Below are positions 38,896 through 46,287 of a DNA stretch of 64,000 nucleotides, piece by piece. This stretch comes from Clavibacter sp. VKM Ac-2872 (GTDB lineage: Bacteria > Actinomycetota > Actinomycetes > Actinomycetales > Microbacteriaceae). The stretch is taken from the NCBI RefSeq assembly GCF_015351105.1, contig NZ_JADKRR010000004.1, positions 1-64,000 of the forward strand. The letters are read 5' to 3'. The number at the start of each line of letters is the position of its first letter. The first letter of the stretch is position 1. A model generated the notes under the pieces. It was given only the letters and a program-made list of their open reading frames with translations, was not told where the DNA came from and made no database searches. Made by a program: the position numbers and the translations under genes.

Positions 38896-39081
38896 TTGTG
38901 AACCGTACGGCGATCCCGGTCGGCGGTGGCGTCCGCGTCCCACCCCGTTCGGGGGGTCCCGGGCCTCGAGCGATCCGCGACCGAGCCCCGCTCCCTCCGC
39001 CACTGGGATCACCACTGGATCCGCCTCGCGCCGCCGCCCTCCGACACGAGCCCGACACATCGAGCCGATACGGTGCCGATC
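38896..39081. other. divergent intergenic region
   Basis: 186 bases between the SGNH hydrolase and acyltransferase genes. It must hold both promoters. I see no clear -10 or operator. Confidence 0.4.
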
Positions 39082-40101
39082 ATGTCTGGGGGAGACGGAA
39101 CGACGGTCACCGCTGCGCGCGCGGACTGGGTGGATGCGGCCAGGGCGATGGCCATCCTGCTGGTGGCGCTGTTCCATGCGGGCCTCCTGCTGATGCAGGA
39201 GGACCTCGCGTCACCCGTGTGGGCGACCATCAACAGCGCGTTCGTCACCTTCCGCATGCCGATCTTCTTCCTCGCGTCGGGGCTCCTCGCGGGATCCGCC
39301 GTGCGCCGCTCCTGGCCGGAGCTCTGGAGCTCGCGCATCGCGATCCTCGTGTGGGCGCTCACGATCTGGTCGGTGCTGCGCTTCCTCTACTTCTCGGTCG
39401 TCCCGCTCGACTCCCGCCCGCACGAGGGCGACCCGCGCGCGCTCCTGCTCGCGCTCGTGTTCCCGGCGACGGGGCTGTGGTTCCTGCACGCGCTCGCCGT
39501 GTTCCTCGTGCTGGCGAAGCTCGCGCAGGGGCGCGTGCCGCCGTGGATCCAGCTGACGGTCGCGGCCGTCGTCTCCGCCCTCTTCCTCAGCGTGCTGCGC
39601 ATCGGCAGCCTGAGCTGGGACGGCATGGCGAAGTACCTCGTCTTCTTCCTCATCGGGCTGCACGCCAAGGACCTCGTGTTCCGCGTCGCGGCGGCGGCAG
39701 CCCTGGTCGCGTTCGGCGCGGCGGGGGTCGCCGTGGAGCTGACCGGCATCAGCGGCATCCCCGGCGTGCTGCTGGTCGTCTCGTGCCTCGCCATGGCGGT
39801 CGGCGTCCTGTGGGCGGCCCTGTTCGCGCGCACGCGGCTCGTGCGCCCCCTGCGCTTCCTCGGGCGGAACACTCTGCCGATCTACGTGGCGCACGTGCTC
39901 GTCATCGCCGCGGCCTGCGCCGTGCTCGACGCCGTCGAGTTCGAGGCATCCGGCCCCGTCCCCTACCTGCTGCCGCTCGTGGTGGGGGTGGTCGCGATCG
40001 GGACGTCGCTGGCCATCCACGCGGTGGCGATGCGCACGCCGCTGCGGTTCCTGTACCGCACGCCGCCGTTCCTCGTGCTGGACCGGGGCGCTCGGGGGTG
40101 A
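39082..40101 (+). CDS. acyltransferase-3 family membrane protein
   Basis: 339 aa from ATG at 39082. About 10 transmembrane helices. Helix 1 contains the family RAxAILLVALFHAG pattern with the essential His, and FRMPIFFLASGLLAG and LGRNTLPIYVAHVLVI are typical of OafA/YcfT-like acetyltransferases. These transfer acetyl groups across the membrane to cell-envelope sugars. Last host gene before the prophage. Confidence 0.88.
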   Translation: MSGGDGTTVTAARADWVDAARAMAILLVALFHAGLLLMQEDLASPVWATINSAFVTFRMPIFFLASGLLAGSAVRRSWPELWSSRIAILVWALTIWSVLRFLYFSVVPLDSRPHEGDPRALLLALVFPATGLWFLHALAVFLVLAKLAQGRVPPWIQLTVAAVVSALFLSVLRIGSLSWDGMAKYLVFFLIGLHAKDLVFRVAAAAALVAFGAAGVAVELTGISGIPGVLLVVSCLAMAVGVLWAALFARTRLVRPLRFLGRNTLPIYVAHVLVIAAACAVLDAVEFEASGPVPYLLPLVVGVVAIGTSLAIHAVAMRTPLRFLYRTPPFLVLDRGARG

Positions 40102-40142
40102 TCCCGGGCGCCGGCCTCGGCCTGCCGGTCGACGCACGGAGG

Positions 40143-40184
40143 TGGGCCCCGTCGGGCTCGAACCGACGACCCAGGGATTAAAAG
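40143..40184 (-). other. attL: tRNA-Lys(UUU) 3' fragment
   Basis: Read on the minus strand, these 42 bases are the 3' half of a tRNA-Lys: anticodon loop CTTTTAA, 3' strand of the anticodon stem TCCCT, variable loop, T arm GTCGG-TTCGAGC-CCGAC, acceptor strand GGGGCCC and discriminator A. The match breaks right after the anticodon loop: the 5' strand of the anticodon stem is missing. An integrase gene starts its stop codon 84 bases away. This is the usual left junction of a phage that integrated into a tRNA 3' end; the restored full tRNA-Lys should lie at the right junction outside the window. Confidence 0.85.
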
Positions 40185-40268
40185 AGCCCTCCGCCCCTCG
40201 GCGGGATCCGACGATCGCTAGCCGATTCTTCCGAGATCACCCGACGAACCAGCCGCCGACCTGGGCCT

Positions 40269-41387
40269 CTACGCGCTCGGTCGCCGCCGGAAGGCCAGGA
40301 CCGTCCCGGATCCTCCGAGGTCGCTCTGCCCCTCGTCTGCCCCTCGCGACGGCTCCGGCAGGGCGGCGAGGACCGCGCGCTGCGGGGTTTCGGCGAGGTG
40401 CGCGTAGCGGCGCGTGGTGAGCGGCGACACGTGGCCGAGGAGGCGGCCGATCTCCTCGAGCGGGACGCCGGCCTGGACGAGCGCGGACGCGTAGGTGTGC
40501 CGGAGGTCGTGGATCCGGAGCGCCCCGAGCTCGGCGTCGCGGAGGGCGGGGATCCAGAGGCGGGTGCGCCAGTTGTGGTAGTCGATCGGGGCGCCGGCGC
40601 GCAGGAGGACGTGGCCGCTCTTGCGGCCGTCGAGATGGGGCGCGAGCGCGGCCGCGGTCCACGCGGGCAGCGGCACGTCGCGGATCTTCCGGCCCTTCGG
40701 GTAGAGCTTCAGCGTGGAGTGCGCGTCGTCCCAGACCTCGGCAACGCGGATGACGCCGCGGTCGACGTCGACGCGCTTCACCTGCAGGCCGACCGCCTCG
40801 CCCCACCGCATGCCGGTGCCGAGCAGCAGGGACACGAGCGCGCGGTCGACGCCCTCGAACCGCTCGAGGAGGGCGGCCTGCTCGGGCCCGGTGAGGAACC
40901 GCTCGTGCGACTGCTGCCCGCCCGGGAGACGGAGGCGCAGCGCCGGGTTCGCGGGGATGATCTGCGCGTCGACGGCCGCGCTGAGCGACGCGGACAGCAG
41001 GTGGACGCACCGCTGCACCGACGCGGGCGAGAGACCGTCGGCGGCGAGCTCGGCCGCCCACGCGCGCACGTCCTGCCGGGTGATGTCGACGAGGGGCACC
41101 TGGTCCCACTTCGGCGCGAGGCGCGCGCGGCGCCGTGATGCGTCCTGCCGCAGCGTGGACGGCTCGACCGTGCGGGTCGGCCACCACGTGTCGCACCAGT
41201 CCGCCCACGTGCGCTCGGCCGCCTTCGGGTCGCGCCACCCGAGCGATGCGGCGTCGGCCTCGGCGGCCGCCGCGGCGTTCATCGCCTGGCGCTTCAGGTC
41301 GAAGGTCCCGGCCACGCGCTTCCGCCCGTCGGGGAGTCGGTAGACGCCGCGGTGGCGGCCGGATGGGACCTTCTCAGTCCAGGCCAT
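40269..41387 (-). CDS. int: tyrosine integrase
   Basis: 372 aa, ATG at 41387. Arm-binding N-terminus (~1-60), SAM-like core-binding domain (~60-155) and catalytic domain with Arg194 (GTGMRWGEA), a Lys around 227-231, His293/Arg296 (HDLRHTYAS), His319 (LGHVSPLTTRRY) and nucleophile Tyr328. All catalytic residues are intact. It ends next to the tRNA-Lys fragment it presumably uses as attachment site. Confidence 0.96.
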   Translation of the reverse strand: MAWTEKVPSGRHRGVYRLPDGRKRVAGTFDLKRQAMNAAAAAEADAASLGWRDPKAAERTWADWCDTWWPTRTVEPSTLRQDASRRRARLAPKWDQVPLVDITRQDVRAWAAELAADGLSPASVQRCVHLLSASLSAAVDAQIIPANPALRLRLPGGQQSHERFLTGPEQAALLERFEGVDRALVSLLLGTGMRWGEAVGLQVKRVDVDRGVIRVAEVWDDAHSTLKLYPKGRKIRDVPLPAWTAAALAPHLDGRKSGHVLLRAGAPIDYHNWRTRLWIPALRDAELGALRIHDLRHTYASALVQAGVPLEEIGRLLGHVSPLTTRRYAHLAETPQRAVLAALPEPSRGADEGQSDLGGSGTVLAFRRRPSA

Positions 41388-41396
41388 GAGCGCCTC

Positions 41397-41771
41397 CTAG
41401 GCGATGTGGTGGTCTCGCATGTACGTCTCGAGGATGTGCGGGGTGACGTCGAGCTCGACGCACCAGGCACCCGGATCGGGGGACTGCTGGGCGGCGCGCA
41501 CGAGCGCGTCGGGGTGGATGAGGTGCCGGGCGGCGAAGCGGTCGGCCTGACGCTCGGCGCGCGGGGTGGACTCGCGGTGCCCGAGGCACACGTGCCCGAG
41601 CTCGTGCGCGAGGACGGACCGCTCGAGCAGCCGCCGCATGCGGGGCCGGAGGATGATCGTCCTCCGGTCGGGGAGCCATAGCCCGTTCGCGGTCCGGAGC
41701 GCGCCGTAGACGACGTCGATGCCGAGGCGCTCCGCGTGGGCGTGCGGGTCGTAGCTCGCCGGTGTCGTCAT
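41397..41771 (-). CDS. ImmA/IrrE-family metallopeptidase
   Basis: 124 aa, ATG at 41771, overlapping the repressor stop by 4 bases. Zinc-protease motif HELGH at 56-60 (LAHELGHVCLGH), with downstream ERQADRFAARHLI giving the third ligand region. Such proteins (ImmA of ICEBs1) cleave the adjacent repressor to induce the element. The one-operon overlap with the repressor supports that role here. Confidence 0.9.
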   Translation of the reverse strand: MTTPASYDPHAHAERLGIDVVYGALRTANGLWLPDRRTIILRPRMRRLLERSVLAHELGHVCLGHRESTPRAERQADRFAARHLIHPDALVRAAQQSPDPGAWCVELDVTPHILETYMRDHHIA

Positions 41772-42238
41772 GTGTTCTCGGGGTCCAGCCCTTCTGCGCT
41801 GTCGTCGTGGTTCGCGGCCTTCGCCTCGTCCGCGTGCAGGTCAGCTTCATCGAGACGGCCGACATCCTGGCGCGCGCGGCGCGCGGCGACCTCGTCGACG
41901 AGCTCCTGCTCGACGGGCTCGGTGAGCGCGACGCTGGCCTCGCCGCTTCCGACGCGACGCAGCATCTCTTCGGCAAGCTCGCGGTCGCTCGCCTGGCGGA
42001 TGCCGCGCTGTCGACCGATCACGTCCGCCTCCATCTCGGTGATGTAGCCGGCGGCCACGAAGGCATCGAGCATCGGGATCCCGTAGACGCGGCAGAGGCG
42101 CACGACGGTCGTGACCGGCACGGAGCTCTGCAGCTGCCGACCGAGCGTGGTGTTCGTCATCCCGACCTTCCGGGCCATCACGCGGTCGCTGTCGCCGTAC
42201 GTGTATGAGCGCAGGAAGGTCTCGAATGTGTCAGTCAC
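41768..42238 (-). CDS. phage repressor (XRE-like HTH)
   Basis: 156 aa from GTG at 42238; an in-frame ATG at 42256 would place the start inside operator O1, so GTG is preferred, though neither has a strong ribosome binding site. HTH at ~10-55: DRVMARKVGMTNTTLGRQLQ and then VTTVVRLCRVYGIPMLDAFVAAGY. The C-terminal part (~70-156) is acidic and helical, without the LexA/cI Ser-Lys peptidase motif. Thus induction probably relies on the neighbouring ImmA-like protease rather than RecA-driven self-cleavage. Confidence 0.85.
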   Translation of the reverse strand: MTDTFETFLRSYTYGDSDRVMARKVGMTNTTLGRQLQSSVPVTTVVRLCRVYGIPMLDAFVAAGYITEMEADVIGRQRGIRQASDRELAEEMLRRVGSGEASVALTEPVEQELVDEVAARRARQDVGRLDEADLHADEAKAANHDDSAEGLDPENT

Positions 42239-42248
42239 AGGTCGAGCA

Positions 42249-42266
42249 TGATGCATCTTTGCATCA
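42249..42266. promoter_or_regulatory. operator O1
   Basis: TGATGCA-TCTT-TGCATCA is a perfect 7-4-7 palindrome beginning 11 bp upstream of the repressor start. It would mediate repressor autoregulation. Confidence 0.75.
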
Positions 42267-42335
42267 CTCGTCAAGTCGTAAGGCCCGGAATCATGGGGAT
42301 CCGTGGTGCAAGTCCGCCACATGGGGGACAACCGG

Positions 42336-42374
42336 TGTTGCGTTCATGCATCAATGTGTTGCACTCTTGCACCA
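42336..42374. promoter_or_regulatory. operators O2 and O3, paired
   Basis: TGTTGCG-TTCA-TGCATCA at 42336-42353 and TGTTGCA-CTCT-TGCACCA at 42357-42374 match O1's TGNTGCA-N4-TGCANCA pattern. Their starts are 21 bp apart, two DNA turns, so bound dimers would sit on the same face and could cooperate. They lie before the first rightward gene and should shut off the early promoter. A weaker half-site TGGTGCA is at 42304. Confidence 0.75.
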
Positions 42375-42404
42375 CTTCAACCCGAAGATGCAGAAGGAGG
42401 ACCG

Positions 42405-42674
42405 ATGTCGAGCAAGCTCCGCATCAAGCCCGGCCTCCTCAAGCGCCTCCGCGAAGTTCGTGATCTCCCCAGCGAAGAGCACCAGGCCCGACTCATCGGA
42501 GTCGACCGGACCACTCTTCGTCGCGTTGACCAGGGAGCGGCACCGTCCGCAGCCTTCATGGCCTCCCTGTGCACCGCGTTCGATCTCGGGCTTGGCGAGG
42601 CGTTCGAGGTCGTCACGAATGATCCGCTCAACCACCGACAGCCGGCACCCGCCCGAGAGGCGGTGGCCGCATGA
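42405..42674 (+). CDS. Cro-like HTH protein
   Basis: 89 aa, ATG at 42405 with AAGGAGG 5-6 bases before. XRE-type helix-turn-helix at ~12-62: LLKRLREVRDLPSEEHQARLIGVDRTTLRRVDQGA. It is the first rightward gene, divergent from the repressor across the operators, the classical Cro position. Confidence 0.82.
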   Translation: MSSKLRIKPGLLKRLREVRDLPSEEHQARLIGVDRTTLRRVDQGAAPSAAFMASLCTAFDLGLGEAFEVVTNDPLNHRQPAPAREAVAA

Positions 42675-42886
42675 ACCCCGTGCTCACCGTGACCGAGGTC
42701 GCGACGAAGGCGCGGAAGCACCCCGACACGGTGCGCCTGGCCCTCGCTGACGGCGAGCTGCACGGCACCCAGCGCGTGCCCCGCGGGAAGTGGACCGTCC
42801 GGGAGTCGTGCGCCGACGCCTGGATCGACGGCCTCCCGTGCCCGCACGTCGCGACCAACGTGACTCCGATTCGCCGGAGCGCGTGA
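42671..42886 (+). CDS. excisionase-like HTH protein
   Basis: 71 aa, ATG at 42671 overlapping the previous stop (ATGA). Winged MerR/HTH_17 type: LTVTEVATKARKHPDTVRLALADGELHGTQRVPRGKWTVRESCADAWID, with the W-x-V wing. Such proteins act as excisionase (Xis) or early regulator. Confidence 0.8.
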   Translation: MNPVLTVTEVATKARKHPDTVRLALADGELHGTQRVPRGKWTVRESCADAWIDGLPCPHVATNVTPIRRSA

Positions 42887-42966
42887 CCCCCACCCACCTG
42901 CACCACCCCGTCCGGTCTTCGCCCAAAGCCGACCGGCCGGGTCCTGAACGAGAGGGCTCCCCAGCC

Positions 42967-43797
42967 ATGAACGACACCGCATCCCACCAGGCAGCGACGA
43001 AGGTCGCCACCCCGAAGCTCGACCGCATCGAGGCAGCCGGCACCCGCGACAGCGACTTCAAGCGCACGAACGACAACCAGATCACCTGCCAGGACGGCTT
43101 CGGCCTGTCGGTCGTCGCCGGCTACGGCGCGTACTGCGAGCCGCGCCCCGACTGGCCGGGGAGCGGCGCCCCGAGGGACTACCCGGGCCCGTACGCCCGG
43201 GTCGAGGTCGGCTTCCCGACCGAGCGCCCCGAGCCGTGGGCGGAGTGGGACGCATGGTGCGAGGACCCGGCCAGCCCGACGGAGACCGTCTACGACTTCG
43301 TGCCGGTGGCCGCGGTCCGTGCGCTGATCGAGCTGCACGGCGGCGAGGCGGTCGGCGAGGTTGCCGCCGTCGGTCAGGCGCTGGTCCCGGTCGCCACGGA
43401 GGTGCCCGTCCCCCAGCCCTACGACCCGAACGCCAACCCCTACTACGACCCCGCCGCCGCCGGCCTCGAGATCCTGTTCCAGGACGACGACCAGGACGCG
43501 TGCTACTCGTTCGACATGGTGGTCATCTGGGGCTCGCCGGCCTCCGGCGCCGTCTACATGGCGACCGACTCCGGCTGCTCCTGCCCGTCTCCCTTCGAGG
43601 GCTACGCCGGGCCCGCCGGTCTGGCCTCAATGAATCGGCTGGACCCGACTCGGCGCGAGCACATGACCGAGAGCATCCGCGCCGCCATCGACGCCATCGA
43701 CGAGCGCAAGGCGCCGGCGGTGACGGAGGCCGTGCAGAAGGCGGTCGCCGCCATCGAGGCGTTCGGCGCCCGGCAGGCCGAGGGGGCGCGGTCGTGA
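42967..43797 (+). CDS. phage early protein with GCSCPSPFE motif
   Basis: 276 aa, ATG at 42967 with GAGAGGG upstream. Three parts: a Tyr/Pro-rich N-terminus, a linker with NANPYYDPAAAG, and a segment CYSFDMVVIWGSPASG, then GCSCPSPFEGY, a Cys-rich signature that recurs in actinophage proteins of unknown function, followed by a helical end. It is cytoplasmic. Role unknown. Confidence 0.8.
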   Translation: MNDTASHQAATKVATPKLDRIEAAGTRDSDFKRTNDNQITCQDGFGLSVVAGYGAYCEPRPDWPGSGAPRDYPGPYARVEVGFPTERPEPWAEWDAWCEDPASPTETVYDFVPVAAVRALIELHGGEAVGEVAAVGQALVPVATEVPVPQPYDPNANPYYDPAAAGLEILFQDDDQDACYSFDMVVIWGSPASGAVYMATDSGCSCPSPFEGYAGPAGLASMNRLDPTRREHMTESIRAAIDAIDERKAPAVTEAVQKAVAAIEAFGARQAEGARS

Positions 43798-44123
43798 AGG
43801 CTCTGCTCCGCCGCAAGCCCGCGGCGCCGACCATCGTCCCCACCGTCCCGTCGGTGAAGCAGGCGCAGCACGCGCTCTGGCAGCACGGCGACCCGCTCGG
43901 CGTCGAGCCGGACGACCGGGGTCGGGAGATGTGGGCCGCCTACGCGTGCCTCTCCAAGCCGGCACGGACGCTGATGGCGGTCCGGCACCCGGGCTTCGCG
44001 GCGGCGTTCGAGATGTCGTTCGAGTGGGCCGGGTTCGAGGAGCTGCGATCGATCGTGAAGCGGGCACAGGACGTCCTCGACACGGTGGACGCGGACGGGT
44101 ACGTGCGGGCGGTGTCCCGATGA
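43794..44123 (+). CDS. phage hypothetical protein
   Basis: 109 aa, GTG at 43794 overlapping the previous stop (GTGA). Basic N-terminus (MKALLRRKP), then helical with several Trp (ALWQHGDP, FEWAGFEEL). No recognisable motif. Part of the tightly packed early operon. Confidence 0.75.
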   Translation: MKALLRRKPAAPTIVPTVPSVKQAQHALWQHGDPLGVEPDDRGREMWAAYACLSKPARTLMAVRHPGFAAAFEMSFEWAGFEELRSIVKRAQDVLDTVDADGYVRAVSR

Positions 44124-44344
44124 TCCGCCTGGTCCTGGTCCTCGCGATCCTCGGCGTCCTCTCGTCCGTGCCCATGGCCGTGTTCAACGGCTTCCACCTC
44201 GCGTGCCTGCTCGTGATGGTCTTCGCGGCCTACGCGGTCGCGATGCGGGACGCGAAGGTCCGCGCCGGGGACGAGTCCCGGCTCGATCGCCTCGATCGGC
44301 TCGGCACCCCCGACCGCCATGTTCCCGGCGATCGTCGGGCTTGA
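44120..44344 (+). CDS. small membrane protein
   Basis: 74 aa, ATG at 44120 (ATGA overlap). Two hydrophobic helices (~2-20 and ~24-42) and a charged Asp/Arg-rich tail. Its 3' end overlaps the RuvC-like gene by 26 bases. No known family; phage membrane proteins of this kind may act in superinfection exclusion, but nothing here proves that. Confidence 0.65.
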   Translation: MIRLVLVLAILGVLSSVPMAVFNGFHLACLLVMVFAAYAVAMRDAKVRAGDESRLDRLDRLGTPDRHVPGDRRA

Positions 44345-44870
44345 CCTCTCCCTGACCTGCTCCGGAGTCGCCGTCATCACGGACGGCGCCCCCACTCTCC
44401 ACCGGGTTCGATCGGCCGCAGTCGACGCGACGATCCCCGAGGTGTGGGGCCGGATCCGCTCCACCGCAGCGCGCGTCATCCGCCTCGTCCCGGCCGGCTC
44501 CCTGGTCGTCATCGAGTGGTCGTCGTACGCGTCCAAGTTCGGGCAGCCCGACGAGCGGCACGCGCAGCGGTGGCTCATCGCCGGCCAGCTCGCCGAGCGG
44601 TGCACCGTCGTGCGCGCTTCCCCGAAGGCGCGGGCGAAGTACGCCGCGGACGACGGGAACGCCGACAAGGCCGCGGTCAAGCAGGCCATGCGAGCGAAGT
44701 ACCCGGGGCTCGTGATCCCCGACGACAACACGGCCGACGCTCTCGCCCTCGCGGCGATGGGCGCCCGGTACTCCGGCGTCCCGATCGACGGACCGCCGTC
44801 CCCCCAGCAGACCCAGGTCATGCGCGCCCTGCGCTGGACCATCCCCATCCCAGAAGGAGTCACCCCGTGA
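44319..44870 (+). CDS. RuvC-like Holliday junction resolvase
   Basis: 183 aa, ATG at 44319. RNase H fold: first acidic residue in GLDLSLTCSGVAV (~8), second in LVVIEWSSYAS (~70) and third in PDDNTADALALAAMG (~150). It would resolve branched DNA made by the recombination genes downstream and before packaging. Confidence 0.87.
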   Translation: MFPAIVGLDLSLTCSGVAVITDGAPTLHRVRSAAVDATIPEVWGRIRSTAARVIRLVPAGSLVVIEWSSYASKFGQPDERHAQRWLIAGQLAERCTVVRASPKARAKYAADDGNADKAAVKQAMRAKYPGLVIPDDNTADALALAAMGARYSGVPIDGPPSPQQTQVMRALRWTIPIPEGVTP

Positions 44871-45181
44871 CGAAGTACAAGAGCACCACCCCCAAGGATC
44901 CGCGCAACGGCTTCGCCGAGATGGACCACGAGCTGCTGCAGTCGCCGCCCGGCGCCCGCTTCACGGCGATCGTCACCTACGAGGTCGTCGGCGACGTCGG
45001 CAACCGCGTGAAGCACGAGCGGCACCCGATCCTCGAGGCGATCCACATCGAGCCGATCACCGCGCCGGACGCGCTCGTGACGGTCAGCGAGCTGCAGGAC
45101 TCGGCGCACCAGGTGCGCACGGGGGAGACGCAGCTCGACCTCCCGCAGGTCGGCGACGAGGACGAGGCGGTGGAGGCGTGA
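44867..45181 (+). CDS. phage hypothetical protein
   Basis: 104 aa, GTG at 44867, GTGA overlap, AGAAGGAG upstream. It has a beta-rich middle (FTAIVTYEVVG, then PILEAIHIEPI) and an acidic end (DEDEAVEA). Lies between the resolvase and exonuclease genes, so a link to recombination is possible but not shown. Confidence 0.75.
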   Translation: MTKYKSTTPKDPRNGFAEMDHELLQSPPGARFTAIVTYEVVGDVGNRVKHERHPILEAIHIEPITAPDALVTVSELQDSAHQVRTGETQLDLPQVGDEDEAVEA

Positions 45182-46287
45182 GCGCGCAGCTGATCGACCT
45201 CGCCGACGTCGAGTCCCGCGCCGGCGCGTCGGACACGAACCGTACCGCGTGGCTGCTCGAGCGCCAGCAGGGCATCACGGCCACGAACATCCGCGACCTC
45301 TACCTGCGGAAGACGACGATCGCCAAGCTCGTCGACGAGAAGCTCGGCCGGACGAAGGACACCTTCACCGGCAACCGGTACACGGCATGGGGCACGAAGC
45401 GGGAGCCGATCATCGCGGCCGATGTGTGCTCCTCGTTCCCGGGCCTCAGACCGGAGACCCGCGTGTTCCACGCCGCCGACAACAGCCGCTACCTCGCGTC
45501 GCCCGACCTGCTCGGCGAGTTCGAGGGACAGCTCGCGGTCGGCGAGATCAAGACGGGGAAGGACGACATCCGCGGCGGCTTCGCGGACTACTACGGCAAG
45601 GGCTACCACCTGCAGCAGCAGTGGTGCATGCGCGTCACCGGCGCCCGCGTCTCGATCTACGCGTCCGAGCAGCACGACTCGGACTGGCAGAACGTCGGCG
45701 GCGAGTACGAGGAGCCGCAGCCGCGCGAGCTGTTCGCGGACACCTACGTCGAGCGGTACGACGAGGAGCTGGTCGCCGAGCTCGTGAAGCTCGCGGACGA
45801 GTTCCTGGCCGCGCTCGACAGGGCGGCCGCCGGCGGCGCGCCCGACGTCGACGAGGCGCTCGACACGCACGCCGTGAACTACCTCCGCGGCCTCGACGCC
45901 GAGAAGCAGGGCAAGGCCCTGAAGGAGGAGTCGTTCCTCGCGGTGAAGAAGGCCCTCGCGGACGAGGCCACGTTCTCGCAGGCGTCGCCGCTCGCGCGGA
46001 TCTCGTGGAAGCGGGGCGGCGAGGAGACGACGGCGGAGCAGCGCGTCGATCGCGAGGTCGTCGACGAGAAGGCCGCGAAGAAGGCGCACCCCGAGGAGTG
46101 GCGGTACCTGCAGCGGATCACGAAGCTCCGCGACAAGTACGCCGAGCTGTTCGCGGGCGCCGACGAGGCGTGGCGCGCGGTGCTCGACGAGCACACCACG
46201 ACCGAGACGGTCACCGAGACCGTCACGGCGACCAGTAGGGAGAACCTCCGCATCACCGCGGTCAAGCAGAAGGAGATGGGGAAGTGA
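45178..46287 (+). CDS. YqaJ-type recombination exonuclease
   Basis: 369 aa, GTG at 45178. Lambda-exonuclease-like fold: AWLLERQQGITATNIRDL at the start, AWGTKREPIIA, LASPDLLGEFEGQLAVGEIKTGKDD with the catalytic D-(E)xK residues, and YHLQQQWCMRVTGA. It would chew 5' ends to give 3' tails for the Bet/RecT annealase encoded next. Extra helical C-terminal part (~210-369). Confidence 0.92.
   Translation: MSAQLIDLADVESRAGASDTNRTAWLLERQQGITATNIRDLYLRKTTIAKLVDEKLGRTKDTFTGNRYTAWGTKREPIIAADVCSSFPGLRPETRVFHAADNSRYLASPDLLGEFEGQLAVGEIKTGKDDIRGGFADYYGKGYHLQQQWCMRVTGARVSIYASEQHDSDWQNVGGEYEEPQPRELFADTYVERYDEELVAELVKLADEFLAALDRAAAGGAPDVDEALDTHAVNYLRGLDAEKQGKALKEESFLAVKKALADEATFSQASPLARISWKRGGEETTAEQRVDREVVDEKAAKKAHPEEWRYLQRITKLRDKYAELFAGADEAWRAVLDEHTTTETVTETVTATSRENLRITAVKQKEMGK

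Noticed and set aside
40143-40214. Complete tRNA-Lys gene at the prophage border
   Set aside because: The bases after the anticodon loop (AGCCC) cannot pair with the anticodon-stem strand TCCCT, and no D arm follows. Only the 3' half is present.
42256-42331. Longer N-terminus for the phage repressor (ATG at 42256 or 42331)
   Set aside because: These starts would place coding sequence over operator O1, and the extra residues have no HTH relevance.
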